Shown here piece by piece: positions 1-10,286 of a stretch of 64,000 nucleotides of DNA (positions within the stretch are counted from its first letter, which is position 1; the number at the start of each line of letters is the position of its first letter). Source of the stretch: Macrophomina tecta (taxonomy: Eukaryota > Ascomycota > Dothideomycetes > Botryosphaeriales > Botryosphaeriaceae). Under the pieces are notes generated by a model. The model worked only from the letters and a program-made list of their open reading frames with translations, did no database searches and was not told where the DNA came from. Made by a program: the position numbers and the translations under genes. The stretch spans positions 124,001 through 188,000 of the forward strand of contig JAKSGN010000013.1 of the NCBI GenBank assembly GCA_024180945.1. Direction: 5' to 3'.

Positions 1-1123
1 CTTAAATTACCTAATATATAGATAAATTCTACTTTTTACGTAGTAATACTTAAACTAGTACTAGAAAACGCTACTATTCTAAAAACTTAGAAAGAGATTA
101 TACTAGAAAATTCTAACGCTAAGAAAGACTAATACCTAGTTAAAAAAATTCTAGACTATAAACGATTTAGTCGTTAGCTTAAATATCTCGTTAAATAGAA
201 AGGTTACGGAAATAAAGATAACTAGTAAGTACTAAAAAATAATATATACCTAGACCTTATTATAAAATTCTACTGTTAAAATCCTAATCTTCTACGGAGA
301 CGAGGTCGTCCCTAAATAAAAATAACGGAAAACCCTTAAGAATCGCTAGATTTATCGTAAACAGGGATAAACGAGTAGAATTTATAGGCTTGGGAGAATA
401 AGATAATTATACCTTAGCCCTAGATTCGCTAGCCGACTTAGTTACCTATAGCGTAGTAGAATTTACTAACTTATAACGTAGCTGTTTTAATAAGGAGCCC
501 TTAGAATTTTTAGGGTTAGAAGAGCCCCTAGAAGAATTCTTCGCCTTAGAGTATTCTAACTTCTTAAGGGAGTTAAACCCTATATAAATTATTTAAGAAT
601 AATACTTCTTTAAAAAGTACTATTATTTACGTAATTACTCTAACTTAGTAGCCACCGTTTATAAGATAGTAAAGATCGTACTCTTCTTAGCCTCTAAACG
701 TGCTTATTCCCGATTAAGTTTATCTACTAAAGAAGGTTAGTAAAGAATAAAAAATAACTAGCGAGAATCTATAACTTAAGTTACTTATCTCGGCGACGTT
801 ATACTCCTTCCGGCGAGCCTTAAGGCAAGCCGCGTAGACCTTAGAATTATTTAGTAACGCTACGTATTTAGACTCGTGCTCTAAATAGTTAGTATAAGAA
901 ATTATCTCTACCCCATTTAGAAGAATATCGCGAAGTTATCGCTTATAGAAAAGGATAGAACGATATTACTTAGTTAGATAAGAAATAACCTCGGAATTAT
1001 TAGAATAGAAATGTTTTAAAGTTATAATAAAAACTTATAGGTAGAGAAGAAAAGATAAGAGACCCGTAAAAGAATATATATAGACAAAAGAATCTTCGGG
1101 CTAAAGATTTCTAAAGGGGGGGA
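1..1123 (+). mobile_element. RIP-inactivated Ty3/gypsy (chromovirus) 3' end with chromodomain
   Basis: Reading from 133 to about 315 gives a recognisable chromodomain broken by stops: YLVKKILDYKRFSR, stop, LKYLVK, stop, KGYGNKDN. The stops sit where the family has Trp (the VKWKGY motif), as expected when RIP turns TGG into TAG. A basic RRRGRP tail follows. Chromodomains at the integrase C-terminus are typical of fungal chromoviruses. From 320 to 1112 no open frame is seen and the sequence is TA-rich untranslated DNA. A polypurine tract of A and G runs at 1113-1123, directly before the LTR. Only the 3' end of the element lies in the window. Family assignment is firm, exact clade is not. Confidence 0.8.
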
Positions 1124-1571
1124 TAGTATTACGGCATAGCCTTTACGAGAGTATAGAAAGGAAGATAGAGAAGCCTTAGAAGAGATTCTACCTAGAAAAG
1201 ATTAGATTACGTGGCTTAGCACGTGACCTTTCCCTATAGACCTATATGTCGCCCTTAAGAGCCTAGGCTACATAGAGCAATAGTCGCCTAGTATAGCCAC
1301 GGCGATATCTAGTAATACTAGATTATACACGCTTTCCTACTATATATAAACCACACTTCTTAGATAGCTTTGACCTTCGTGGTCAACTTTAATAATAGAA
1401 TTTAGACTTTATTAGTAACACGGCCTTCGCACGCAGCGCTTAGTCTTATTACGTGTTCGACTTACTCTTACCCTCTTCTTGTACCCACTTAAGGAAACCC
1501 CTCGACAGGTTTTCTCCCTCTTTGATATTTAGATCCTTAGAGGCAGAGGCCCGCTCGTTACATACCTATTA
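1124..1571 (+). repeat. LTR copy 1 of the gypsy element (lightly RIPed)
   Basis: Begins directly after the polypurine tract with TAGTATTACGGCATAGCC and runs to about 1571, where a MITE has inserted. The same sequence recurs in plus orientation at about 15905-16390 and inverted at about 32390-32825, both far more TA-rich. Shared blocks include CTTAAGAGCCTAGGCTA and ACTATATATAAAC (a likely TATA region). The 3' boundary is approximate because the MITE sits at or inside the LTR end. Confidence 0.7.
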
Positions 1572-1828
1572 CAGCGTGGCGACCGTGTTGGGTTTCGGTC
1601 GTTGCTATAAAGCCATTCGGCCAACCTCCCGCCGACCGCGAGTAGCCGGTCAGTCGACAAAAGGTACAGCAATAACCAGCCTGGTGGCTGGTTTACCCCA
1701 ATAACTCTATATACAGAGGCGTGTTGGTAACAGTACCTTTTATCGACCGACCGGCTACTCGCGGTCGATGGGAGGTTAGTTGAATAGCTTTACAGCAACG
1801 ACTAAAACCCAATACGGTCGCCGCGCTA
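1572..1828. mobile_element. Palindromic MITE (TA target site, Tc1/mariner/Pogo-like)
   Basis: Two inverted arms of about 95 bp each (about 1572-1668 and 1733-1828) match almost throughout, beginning CAGCGTGGCGACCG on the left and, on the other strand, TAGCGCGGCGACCG on the right. The element is flanked by TA at 1570-1571 and 1829-1830, the duplication made by Tc1/mariner superfamily transposases. It is 257 bp, has no coding capacity, and is inserted in the end of the gypsy LTR. Differences between the arms are mostly C/T and G/A, consistent with RIP. The mobilising transposase is unknown; its ends do not match the Pogo elements found later in the window. Confidence 0.8.
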
Positions 1829-2416
1829 TAATATTAATAAGAATATATAACTATAATATATATTATTTTACTACCTTCTTTATTTTATTAGCTATCTGTT
1901 ATACTAGCTTCTCTAGCTACTATATGTACTCTATATATAGCTAATAGCTAAAGTATATACGTCGATTATTCTAAGCTTTAATCTATATAGCATGCCAGAT
2001 GTTCTATTCCGTATACACCGAAGGCCGATAAGAAATCACCGCATAGGTAGTATTAAATTAGCGGCGGTTACGGGCCTAGCGGACGTTAGAGGCCATAACG
2101 AGACGGTAATAAATAAGACGGTAATAAGTAAGTATTCTATAGAGCGTTAAGTTATAGTATTTTTATTTAAATACCCGTTCATATACGTTTTCTATGCGGT
2201 ATATGTGCGGTTTGTATGCGTTAAGAGTGATGCGGGATTTCTACTAGTGTACTACTAAAAACGTTGAGCATTCTCCGACGCCTACTAACGTGTATATACA
2301 ACACCGTATTAGCGGTAGAAGGAAAGAAAGGGAGGAAGGGAGGAAGGAAGGAAGGGATAATAACTCGTGCCGTTAGCGGAGCAACGGTGCTAGCGCAACG
2401 CTAAGTGCTAATGAGG
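1829..2416. other. TA-rich intergenic DNA with GGAA-type microsatellite
   Basis: No gene is seen. The first 450 bases are TA-rich like the preceding element. An impure (GGAA)n run lies at about 2320-2358. It ends where two short hairpins begin. Confidence 0.5.
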
Positions 2417-2504
2417 ACTCTTTCAATACCGTTGGCACCCCTGTTTTGGGGGGTTGCCAACGGTATGAAAAGAGTGACTAATTATGCGCAAAGAGTCACT
2501 CTTT
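2417..2504. repeat. Two overlapping inverted repeats (compound hairpin)
   Basis: Arm 2417-2438 (ACTCTTT, CA, ATACCGTTGGC) pairs with 2455-2475 (GCCAACGGTAT, GA, AAAGAGT). The right part of that arm, 2469-2479 (AAAGAGTGACT), pairs perfectly with 2494-2504 (AGTCACTCTTT). The two stems share bases, so they are alternative folds. Located about 125 bp beyond the stop codon of the MFS gene. It could be a small MITE remnant or affect 3' end formation; function unknown. Confidence 0.6.
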
Positions 2505-2630
2505 GGCCGGGGTGTTGGTGGGACGTCACACACACAACCCTCAGCTCAAATCTTACTTTTTAGCGCCTCTATTCGTGCTCTAAAATCTACTTAACATATG
2601 TGTGCCGCGTGATAGGCTGACTCTAGATCT

Positions 2631-4303
2631 TTACGATGGTCTATAATGACTTTTCATCCGAAGTTTGGGGCCGAATTTGAATAAAGCAAACGGAATTGGC
2701 AGCAGGAAAATCGAGACAAAGCCAATAAGAGAAGTCGCCCAAGCAATACCAAGCGCCTCGTACATCTGTGTGGTGAAAAGCGGAAAAGCGGCGCCGGCGA
2801 TGTAGCGGAGGAGGCCGTTTGCCGCCATGGCGGAGGCAGAGTAGAGCGGTCCATACGTATCTACAATGTAGGTCGCTCCTCCCAGCTTTAAGGTATGACT
2901 GCTTAGCAACGCCCACGCTTTGTTTCGTTCGAGAAGCGTTTTCTCCGGGTAGACTTACGAAAAGACAGACGACCCCCCAGCCGAAGGGGATTCCTGCAAA
3001 CATTGGCACCAGCCAGGACACGTCCCGTTTCGCGGACCACGCCGTCCAGAACAATGAGATGGGAATGCCAAATCCGGAGAGCATACAGATGTACAGACGG
3101 GCCTCTGGAGAGCGAGGGCTCTGCGGGACATTCTTCGTAGCTGCCTGCTGAATCCGGCCGAGGATCACGAATGTGACGGGTGCGAGGACGACGCCGACCA
3201 GGATGCCGACGAAACCAAGGCCGGCCTTCTCAGCACGAAAGTGGTAGACGGTCCCGTAGATATATGGAAAGCCGTCGAAGAAGGCGTAAAGCACGCCAAA
3301 GACAAAGGCGTGATATAGCGCGAATGCGGCGACGATAGGCTCAAGTACCAGCATGCGCAGTGGACGTAGCAGTGTGATAACGAGGAGAGTTTTGAACGTT
3401 GCGCTCGGCGGGCAGCCGGCCGGCGGAGAGGCGGCGTGCTTCTTGCGCAGGTGCTTGACCGACGTCTCGCTGGAGAAGAGGGCAGCGATCCAGACAGGTG
3501 CGGCGCCAATGAGGGTGGCCCACATCAGCCAGCGCCAGTCTCCGCGGGAGGCCATTGTGTAGCCCCCGATGACCGGGCCGGCGGCCGGGCCGAGGAAGAA
3601 GGTCGAGGTGACGATGACGGTTGCTAGACCGCCACCGCGCTCCATTTGCTGCGACTGGTGCGTCAGCGCTTTCCCGCACAGCAGAGAGGCCGCTTTTGTC
3701 ACGCACCCATATATCCGCGATCGTGCCCGCACCGACAGCAAGAACGGGTGAGCCGAAGGCAGCGGCAAAAAAGCGGCAAATGATCAAGGCGGCGCAGTCC
3801 CGGGCGAGACCGGCACCAGCCGTGAATAGCATGAAGGCCGGGAGCGTGAAAACGTAGACGGCCTTCCGTCCTGCCAATTCGGATATGGGCGCTGCAAGCA
3901 TCGGACCCAGGGCTACGGTCGGTCGTCAGCCAGAGTTGGGACAGGCCCGGGGGCAAACTGTACCAAGGCCCAGCGAGAAGAGGGACAGCCCAAGCAGCGC
4001 TACCTCCTCGCTGACGGAGAATTCAGCAGACAGCTGCTCGATCCCGGCAGAGTACGTCGAAGTGCTCAAGGTGCTGCCGACCGTCAGCTCCTCGAACAAA
4101 CCAAAAAACCGGCGGCCAACCTACACGACGAAACCGTACAGCGCGGGCAGGGCCGTATGGAATACCTTCTTACCCGTCGCCCACTTCTTTGGATCCTGAA
4201 AGCCGTCGTCGGGCGACTCGTCGGTGGCAGCAACGGAGAGCGCTGCGCTTGCGGCAGGCGCCTTCTCGGCCCCAGAGCCGTCTTCCAGGCTCGGCATGCT
4301 CAT
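2631..4303 (-). CDS. MFS transporter, drug:H+ antiporter type (DHA1-like)
   Basis: Proton-driven multidrug or metabolite exporter of the plasma membrane (major facilitator superfamily), probably 12 membrane segments. Proposed exons on the minus strand: 4303-4127, 4087-3964, 3912-3707, 3654-2959, 2885-2631, giving 485 residues, a usual DHA1 length. The joins restore family motifs: LGPMLAAPISELAGRK after TM2, GPAAGPVIGGY in TM5 and YGPLYSASAMAANGLLR in TM10-11. Four splice sites fit GT-AG with phase kept. The first intron (4088-4126) is only 39 nt and is the weakest; if wrong, the gene is damaged near the N-terminus. The start at 4303 was chosen because it gives a soluble acidic N-terminus followed by TM1. 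Divergent from the isomerase gene, 399 bp between starts. Probably exports the product of the neighbouring lipid-oxidising enzymes (inference). Confidence 0.85.
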
Positions 4304-4702
4304 TTCGAAGACTGTGTGAACGCAGCGTGTAGCCAGAATTCGCACCTGAAAGGAAAACGGGCGCGGTGATGCCGGGAGGAACTCGTGGACCTCCGTCCAG
4401 GCACACCATGTTGGAAGAACGTGCCGTTTATGGGAAGTGGAGTCGGGCTGCACTGCTGGCCCGATCTGCGTCGGGGTTGGCGGTGGGGTCGCGGTGAGTG
4501 AGCCAGCCACGCCCGCGATTCGAATAGGCGCCGTATTAGGCAGGCAACGGCAGATACGCGGTGCGGCCGAGTCAGAGCAGGTTGCGGTGAGGGTGGAGTT
4601 GACGTGCAGCAGACGCCCGAGTCATTGATTCAGTGCAAGCACGCCCGCCATAAAGGCTCAGCACCAGAGGAAACTGGGCTGCATCAGCCAGCGCTACCAG
4701 CC

Positions 4703-5658
4703 ATGTCGCAGAACATCATCCTCAGCGTCCAAGGCCATGTCGCTGTCATCACCCTCAACCGGCCAAAGGTCTTCAATGCCCTGAGCCTCGACGACTACCA
4801 GCTCCTGGCGCGGCTCATGCGCCAGGCCGCAGAGGACCGCTCGACCACCGTCACGGTGCTGACAGGCCAGGGGAAATACTTCTCTGCGTGCGCAACAAAC
4901 CCGCCTTCCGAATGGAGTTCCGGAGTCAAGACTGACCAGCCTGGGCGAGTGCAGTGGCGCCGACCTGACCTCGGGCAGCGGCCCAGCCGATCCCTCAGAC
5001 CCCGAGACCCGCAAGTACTGGCTGAACCGCTTCGCCGCCGGCAACGCGGACGTCACCAAGGCTTTCTACGAGCACCCGAAGGTGCTTGTCTGCGCCCTGA
5101 ACGGGCCCGCCGTGGGCCTGACCGCAGCCCTGGCCGCGCACGCGGATTTCGTGTTGTGAGTGGTGCCCCGTGTGCACGGCCACCCCCTCGGCCAGAGTCA
5201 GAGCTTCACTGACCCGGTCTCTCAGTGCGTCGCCCACCGCCTTCCTTCTCACGCCTTTTGCGCAGTTGGGTCTCGTTGCCGAAGGAGCGTCGTCGCATGC
5301 TTTCACCAGGCGACTAGGCCGCTCTCTGGCCTCGGCCGCGCTTCTCGCGAGCCAGCGCATCCCGGCATCTGCGCTGCTCGCCTGTGGCTTCGTCAACGAA
5401 ATCGTCGACGGCGACGAATTCCTCTCGGCCGTCATGCAGAGGGTGGATGCGCTCTTCGGCCCGGCGGCCAACCTGGACCGGGGCAGCTTGCTGAAGATCA
5501 AGGCGCTCATCACGCGGGGCGAGAGGGAGCAGGTCGAGGCGGCGAACGTCGTGGAGCACTGGGAGGGACTGGCCAGGTTCGCCGACGGGATTCCGCAGGC
5601 GTACGCAGCGCGGAAAGCACAGGACATGGCGAAGAAGAACAAGGCCTCTAAGCTGTGA
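4703..5658 (+). CDS. Peroxisomal enoyl-CoA hydratase/isomerase family protein (PTS1)
   Basis: Crotonase-fold enzyme acting on enoyl-CoA in peroxisomal beta-oxidation, most like delta3,delta2-enoyl-CoA isomerases that move double bonds of unsaturated acyl chains. Exons 4703-4887, 4955-5155, 5226-5658 (introns 67 and 70 nt, GT-AG) give 272 residues. Seen: N-terminal AVITLNRPKVFNALS; the oxyanion segment SAGADLTSG, restored only by splicing; the second oxyanion loop ALNGPAVGLTAALAAHADFV; and FLLTPFAQLGLVAEG, typical of isomerases. The last three residues are SKL, the canonical type 1 peroxisomal targeting signal. Convergent with the lipoxygenase gene (198 bp between stops). Substrate is unproven; hydratase activity cannot be excluded. 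Confidence 0.93.
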
Positions 5659-5856
5659 AACCAGGACGTGTTTTGTTCTTCTTCTTGTTGTTGTTTTGTT
5701 TTTTGGCAAGATCTGACACGCTACTTTTTCACACTGCCCGTTTGAAACTGCTTGTTTTTTTTTCACACTCCGATTCCTCCACAGTTTTGCGCCTTGTCGC
5801 CAACGACGAACGCCATGAAGATGCCAAGTTCCCTTCAATCTTTCTAAATTTTCTCT

Positions 5857-7792
5857 CTACACGCTCAAATAGAACGGAATCCGCGTTGGGTCCAGTCCGG
5901 ACCACACAAACGGCATCCCCTGGCTCAGCCCGTCCGCATCGAAGCTCCTCCCTGCCATATCCCTCGCAATGGCCGCCATGCTCTCCATGAACACCCCGTT
6001 CGACTCGCGCAGCCTTGGGTGGAATTTTGCGAGCAGCGCCTCGTCGTTGAACATGTGCAGCAGCGTGCCGTTCTGCACGGGCGCCCGCGGCCGGTTGAAC
6101 CGGGCCAGCAACGCGACCTGCGCGATGGCGGCGTCTGCCGGCGGCATGAACGGCATGATGTCGGTGACGCCCTTGGCCGTCGGCGGCGGTGCGTAGAGCG
6201 CGGCCGGGTGGAGGGGCAGAGCGCCAGAGGTGGTGAAGGGCTCGCCGGAATTCAGCACGTGGTGGCTGACGCCGGTGAGGTAGGCGACATGCGTGAGCAC
6301 GTCGACGAGCGTCTCGGTGCTGCCAAAGGCCGGCGGGAAGTCCAGCACACGGCCGGCGCCGTTCGCCTCGGCGAGCCAGTGCTGCAGCTCGTAGTCGCGC
6401 GACAGGGCCGCCGCGTCGTCGGCCGGGTAGTACGCTGCGACGAAGTCGCTCATGAAGGACCGGATGGCGCCGACGAGCCGGCCGCCGTCCTCGAGGAAGG
6501 GGAAGTGCGGCAGTGCGGGCCCGTAGGTGCAGTTGATGAGGCCGCGGCGCTCCAGGTTGCTGAAGAAGTAGTTGGAGCGGAAGCGGCCGGTGTGCGGGTA
6601 GAAGTCGGTGGCGAAGGTGCGCGCGGCCAAGTTGTTGAGCGCGAAGCTGGTGTCGAAGAAGCCGCCGGTGTTGAACAGGACCTGCTCGCCCACCGGCCGG
6701 ATGGCGAAGGCGCGGTACATGACTGTTGTGGGGCCCCGGCCCCCCGTGTTAATGGGCGGGTTGGCGCAGGACGGGCAGAGGGGGTGCGTAACTTACGGCG
6801 ATTGAGAAGTGCGAGGACCGGGTGCCGGCTGCTCAGCGTGCGGATCGCGGTCAGGTACACGATCTCGGCGACGGCATGGGAGTTTGCGAGGTGGTACATC
6901 TGGCCGAAGAACAGATCGTTCGCGTTGAACATGGTCTTCGCGAGGAGCCAGTCGGTCGGCGCGTCCGCAGGCGTGTAGACAAGATCGGCGCCGACATTGG
7001 TCTTGATGGCCAGCGGGAGGAATTGGCCAGACTCGGGGTGCAGGTAGAAGTAGGCCTGGCAAGCGGCCGAGTGTTTGCCCTGGGAGCGAGGGTACTCTGC
7101 CAGGTAGGAATGATCGACCAAGAAGAGCCGGCCGTCCTCCAGCAGGCCGTCCAGCGTCGTGTTCGCAACAGCCTCTGCAACCGCGTCGTCGATTCGAAAT
7201 GCGAGAGCGTCTGAGCGGGGGTCTAGACGGCGCACGGCGTACGGGTTCACCGACAGTCTCTCCATCGCGAAGAGAAGGTCCGACGTGGCGTTGCTGAGGA
7301 CGCCGGGCGCGGCGCCCGCGGGCTGCGACTCGGGCCACAGCCCCTGGTAAAGAAGGGCGTAATCTTCCAGGCGCTTGAGGCCACCGTTCTGGGCCCGTTT
7401 AGCATGGCGGCACTGTGTGTCTGGGCAGTCGATGGTACCTTTTCGATGACGGCCTTTGCCGCAGTCGCTTCTTGGTTCACCTTCTCAACCACCCATGCCG
7501 CGTCGGCAAACCATTCGTCCACGTCTCGCTTTACCATGGCGTTGCCGAGCTCGCCGGAAGGGAAGTATGAGCTGTTCCCGATCAACGACGGCCCGTAGAC
7601 GTACCCTGCTCGCTTGCCCAATATCTCCTGCTGCCGCCCACCCACGTCGCGGTCTTCAGCTGGCAGCACGCACTTGACCGTCCCCGGGGCCGTTTCGACC
7701 GAGAGGGTCGCTTGCAGATGAGCGTTGGATGAGCTGAATGCGTTGAGTGGTACGGAGGCTGCAAGGCCCGGGAAGACTAAGAAGATCCGCAT
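5857..7792 (-). CDS. Secreted manganese-type lipoxygenase
   Basis: Lipoxygenase: adds O2 to polyunsaturated fatty acids (linoleate, alpha-linolenate) to give hydroperoxides. Exons on the minus strand 7792-7439, 7388-6797, 6722-5857 (introns 50 and 74 nt) give 603 residues, the usual size of fungal Mn-lipoxygenases. A hydrophobic N-terminus (MRIFLVFPGLAAS) looks like a secretion signal. Motifs: GLKRLEDYALLYQGLW restored by intron 1 removal; WLLAKTMFNANDLFFGQ; HX4H with H284 and H289; HX3N with H469 and N473; C-terminal V603. These are the metal ligands expected for the family, at spacing matching fungal Mn-lipoxygenases rather than plant enzymes. Divergent from the peroxidase gene with a shared 1.33-kb upstream region. 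Mn versus Fe and the position of oxygenation cannot be read from sequence. Confidence 0.95.
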
Positions 7793-9125
7793 GGCGGTGC
7801 CGGACGAAGGAACGGAGAGGCAGGATGGCGACGGTGGGAGAAATGAATGGTCACGCACAATTCCGTCTGCTCGTCCCCCGGTCTCTTAATCTCTCTCTCT
7901 CTCTCTCTTATACTACAAACCCCGCGGAGGATATCCACAAGTGTGGAAAGGAGGCTACGAGACTGGGCTTAGGCGCCCTAGCTCGTCGTTCCAGCTGCAC
8001 CCGTCTAGTCATGTCAGACTCAGATGAGATTTCTTCTATCAGTGTGCCCTCAGGCGCATTGGGCGGCGGGCCAGAAGCGGGTGCCATTTGCGACAAGGAG
8101 GTGCTCTGCGGCTTGTCCGGGCGTCGTTGACACAGTCAGGCCTCTGGCGACATAATGAGCTCGCCACTTGCGCCGAATTCCCGAACGCTAGACCCGAAAA
8201 CAAGGCCAGTGTCGGCAAAGCCAGAAGAGTATCTGATCTTCAAATGTCTAAAGCATTCGGAGAGACTTGGAGTTCTTCAGTATTCCGCCGGCATTGTGGG
8301 TTACTTAGCGGTATATTGAACAATGCGAAGAAGGACGGGGGCGGCTGGCCCTTTAGTTAATGCTATTTGTCCTGACTAAATAGTACGCTGTGCAATTGGT
8401 GAAGCCATTTTGCGGCAACATTATGTAGCAGGCCGGAGGGGGCAGTATCGGCTGGATAAACAATATACGAAATACGGGTAAGTTGTGGCTGAGAATGCAC
8501 ATACCTGTCGTTTGATCAAACGAGTCCATGATTTTTTTTTCGTGCAAATAATTCGCTTGTGACTTGCTTCATTCTCGTGAGTCGGACGTGCAGATGCTAC
8601 GCAGCACCGCCGCAGTAAGCAGTGATACGTGGTAAATGCTCGCAGGACGGCAAGAGGCCGTAATGCCCCGGGTCCGTGCATTTCAGCCAGTAGGGTTGAA
8701 CTTTGTGGATACCGGACATCTAAATCACGCGTCAGGAATCTTCAAACTTCGGAGCGTACACAGCATGGACGTCTGATCGCCCCACGATTCGGCGACTGAA
8801 ACAGCAGAGGCCAATCATAATAAGCCGATTACTCGAACATGCATGCGCCGGAAACACCCGTGCGCCGCACCCGGCCGAGCCGCAAACGCCGTCTCGAGGG
8901 CAGTGTTTACGCTTGAGCATGCGATGAGTCTGCAGTCTTGCACCCACATACGCGGCAGCGACGCCCGTGCGATACAGCTCCCGAAAGGGAGACAAAATAC
9001 GAGATTCTCCTATTACGCGCCCAAGAATCGACAACACCGCCCATCAGCTACCGCCGCCTTCGTTTACGTCGTCCGCAGCAGCAACGCCCGACGCTACAGT
9101 CAGTCAACAGCCTCCAGCCGCCACG
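7793..9125. promoter_or_regulatory. Shared divergent intergenic region (lipoxygenase / peroxidase)
   Basis: 1333 bp between the two start codons, transcribed outwards on both sides, so it must hold both promoters. A CT microsatellite lies at about 7890-7908, about 100 bp upstream of the lipoxygenase start. No conserved open reading frame was recognised; short frames here have no family signature. No specific factor site is claimed. Confidence 0.5.
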
Positions 9126-10138
9126 ATGCCCAACGCAGTGCATCTGTCAATGCTCTTCCTCACGCATGCGGTGCCCATCGCGGGTTATCCGGGCTGGGAA
9201 GCGCAGCAAGTTGTCGCAAAAGCGCCCTCCAAGCACCACAACGACCTCTACGTGCCCAACCCAAGCCATCCGGTGCCGGGGAAAGTGCCGTACATCCCGG
9301 ACGAGGAAGAGCACTACTTTGAGAAGCAGGTAAACGGCTCCGGCAATGGCTACTACCGGCGGTCGTCCTGCCCGGCAGTCAACATCATGGCGAACAGGGG
9401 CTACATCAGCCGCTCGGGCCGGGACATCAGCTACGAGGAGATAGCGATGGCATCGCGGGAGCTGTTCAACTTCGGCGACGACAACGTGAGCAGCGGCCCC
9501 TGCAAACCGGCAAGTAAGCGGGCTCACCAACAATTCCTTCTTGACAGATCATGATCGTGCTGGGGCCCAGCTTCGCGGCGCACCCGGGCCGCGAGCGCAT
9601 CGACCTCGACATGCTGGCAGACGACGCGGTGCAGCACATCACCAACTGCCCTGCGGCGCCGACGCGGACGGACCGCGCGCTGGGCGACAACGTGAACCTG
9701 AACACGACGCTGCTCGAGCAGCTGCTGGCAACGTCCAAGGACGGCGTCACGCTGACGCTCGAAGACGCAGCCGAGCACCACCACCTGCGGCACAACCAGT
9801 CGCTGGCCGAGAACCCCGGCTTCCGCTTCAGCAACTCCGACGCCATCTGCTCGCTTGCGCAGTACGCCAACCTGTTCGGCATCCTGGGCCGGCAGGGCAA
9901 GCATGGGCTCAACACGCTGTATGTGGAAGACGTCAAGACCCTGTTCGTCGACGAAGACCTGCCGGACGGATACGGCCGGAGGGAGCTGCCGTATTTCTCG
10001 ACCGAGGCGAACAACTACATCGACCGCATGGCCCACCACATCGGCTTCGAGATCGAGCGGCCGTTCCCGGCCAACGACGCCGACCTGAAGGACATCGAGC
10101 CGGTGCAAGCCAGATTTGATGTGGTGGACGGATGCTGA
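9126..10138 (+). CDS. Heme-thiolate peroxidase / unspecific peroxygenase family (chloroperoxidase-like)
   Basis: Peroxidase_2 family enzyme: uses peroxides to oxygenate or halogenate organic substrates through a cysteine-ligated heme. Exons 9126-9485 and 9548-10138 (62-nt GT-AG intron) give 316 residues. A short hydrophobic N-terminus suggests secretion. The heme-thiolate motif is clear: SSCPAVNIMANRGYISRSGR, with C82 as the proximal ligand, followed by FNFGDDN. The second family motif, usually EHD followed by a Ser, reads RHN (201-203) in LRHNQSLAENPGF, so two normally acidic positions are changed; activity may differ from chloroperoxidase. Faces the lipoxygenase gene across a shared promoter region. 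Family assignment is sure; reaction is inferred. Confidence 0.9.
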
Positions 10139-10286
10139 GCGGAGGCGAAAGGGTGCAAATTTTTTTTTTTATAGGCAGAAGTCAAGCATTTAATCGGGCT
10201 ATGCACACATCATTCCGTGCAAACAAAATCATTTCTACAGCTGTACCCCCTCGGAAAAGAATAACGGACATTAAAAAACGGTGTCG

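Noticed and set aside
1453..1704. 83-codon plus frame across the LTR end and MITE
   Set aside because: It runs through the LTR and one palindrome arm and has no protein-family signature.
6019..6978. 319-codon plus frame opposite the lipoxygenase
   Set aside because: GC-rich shadow of the lipoxygenase exons with Arg/Glu/Gly-rich composition and no domain.
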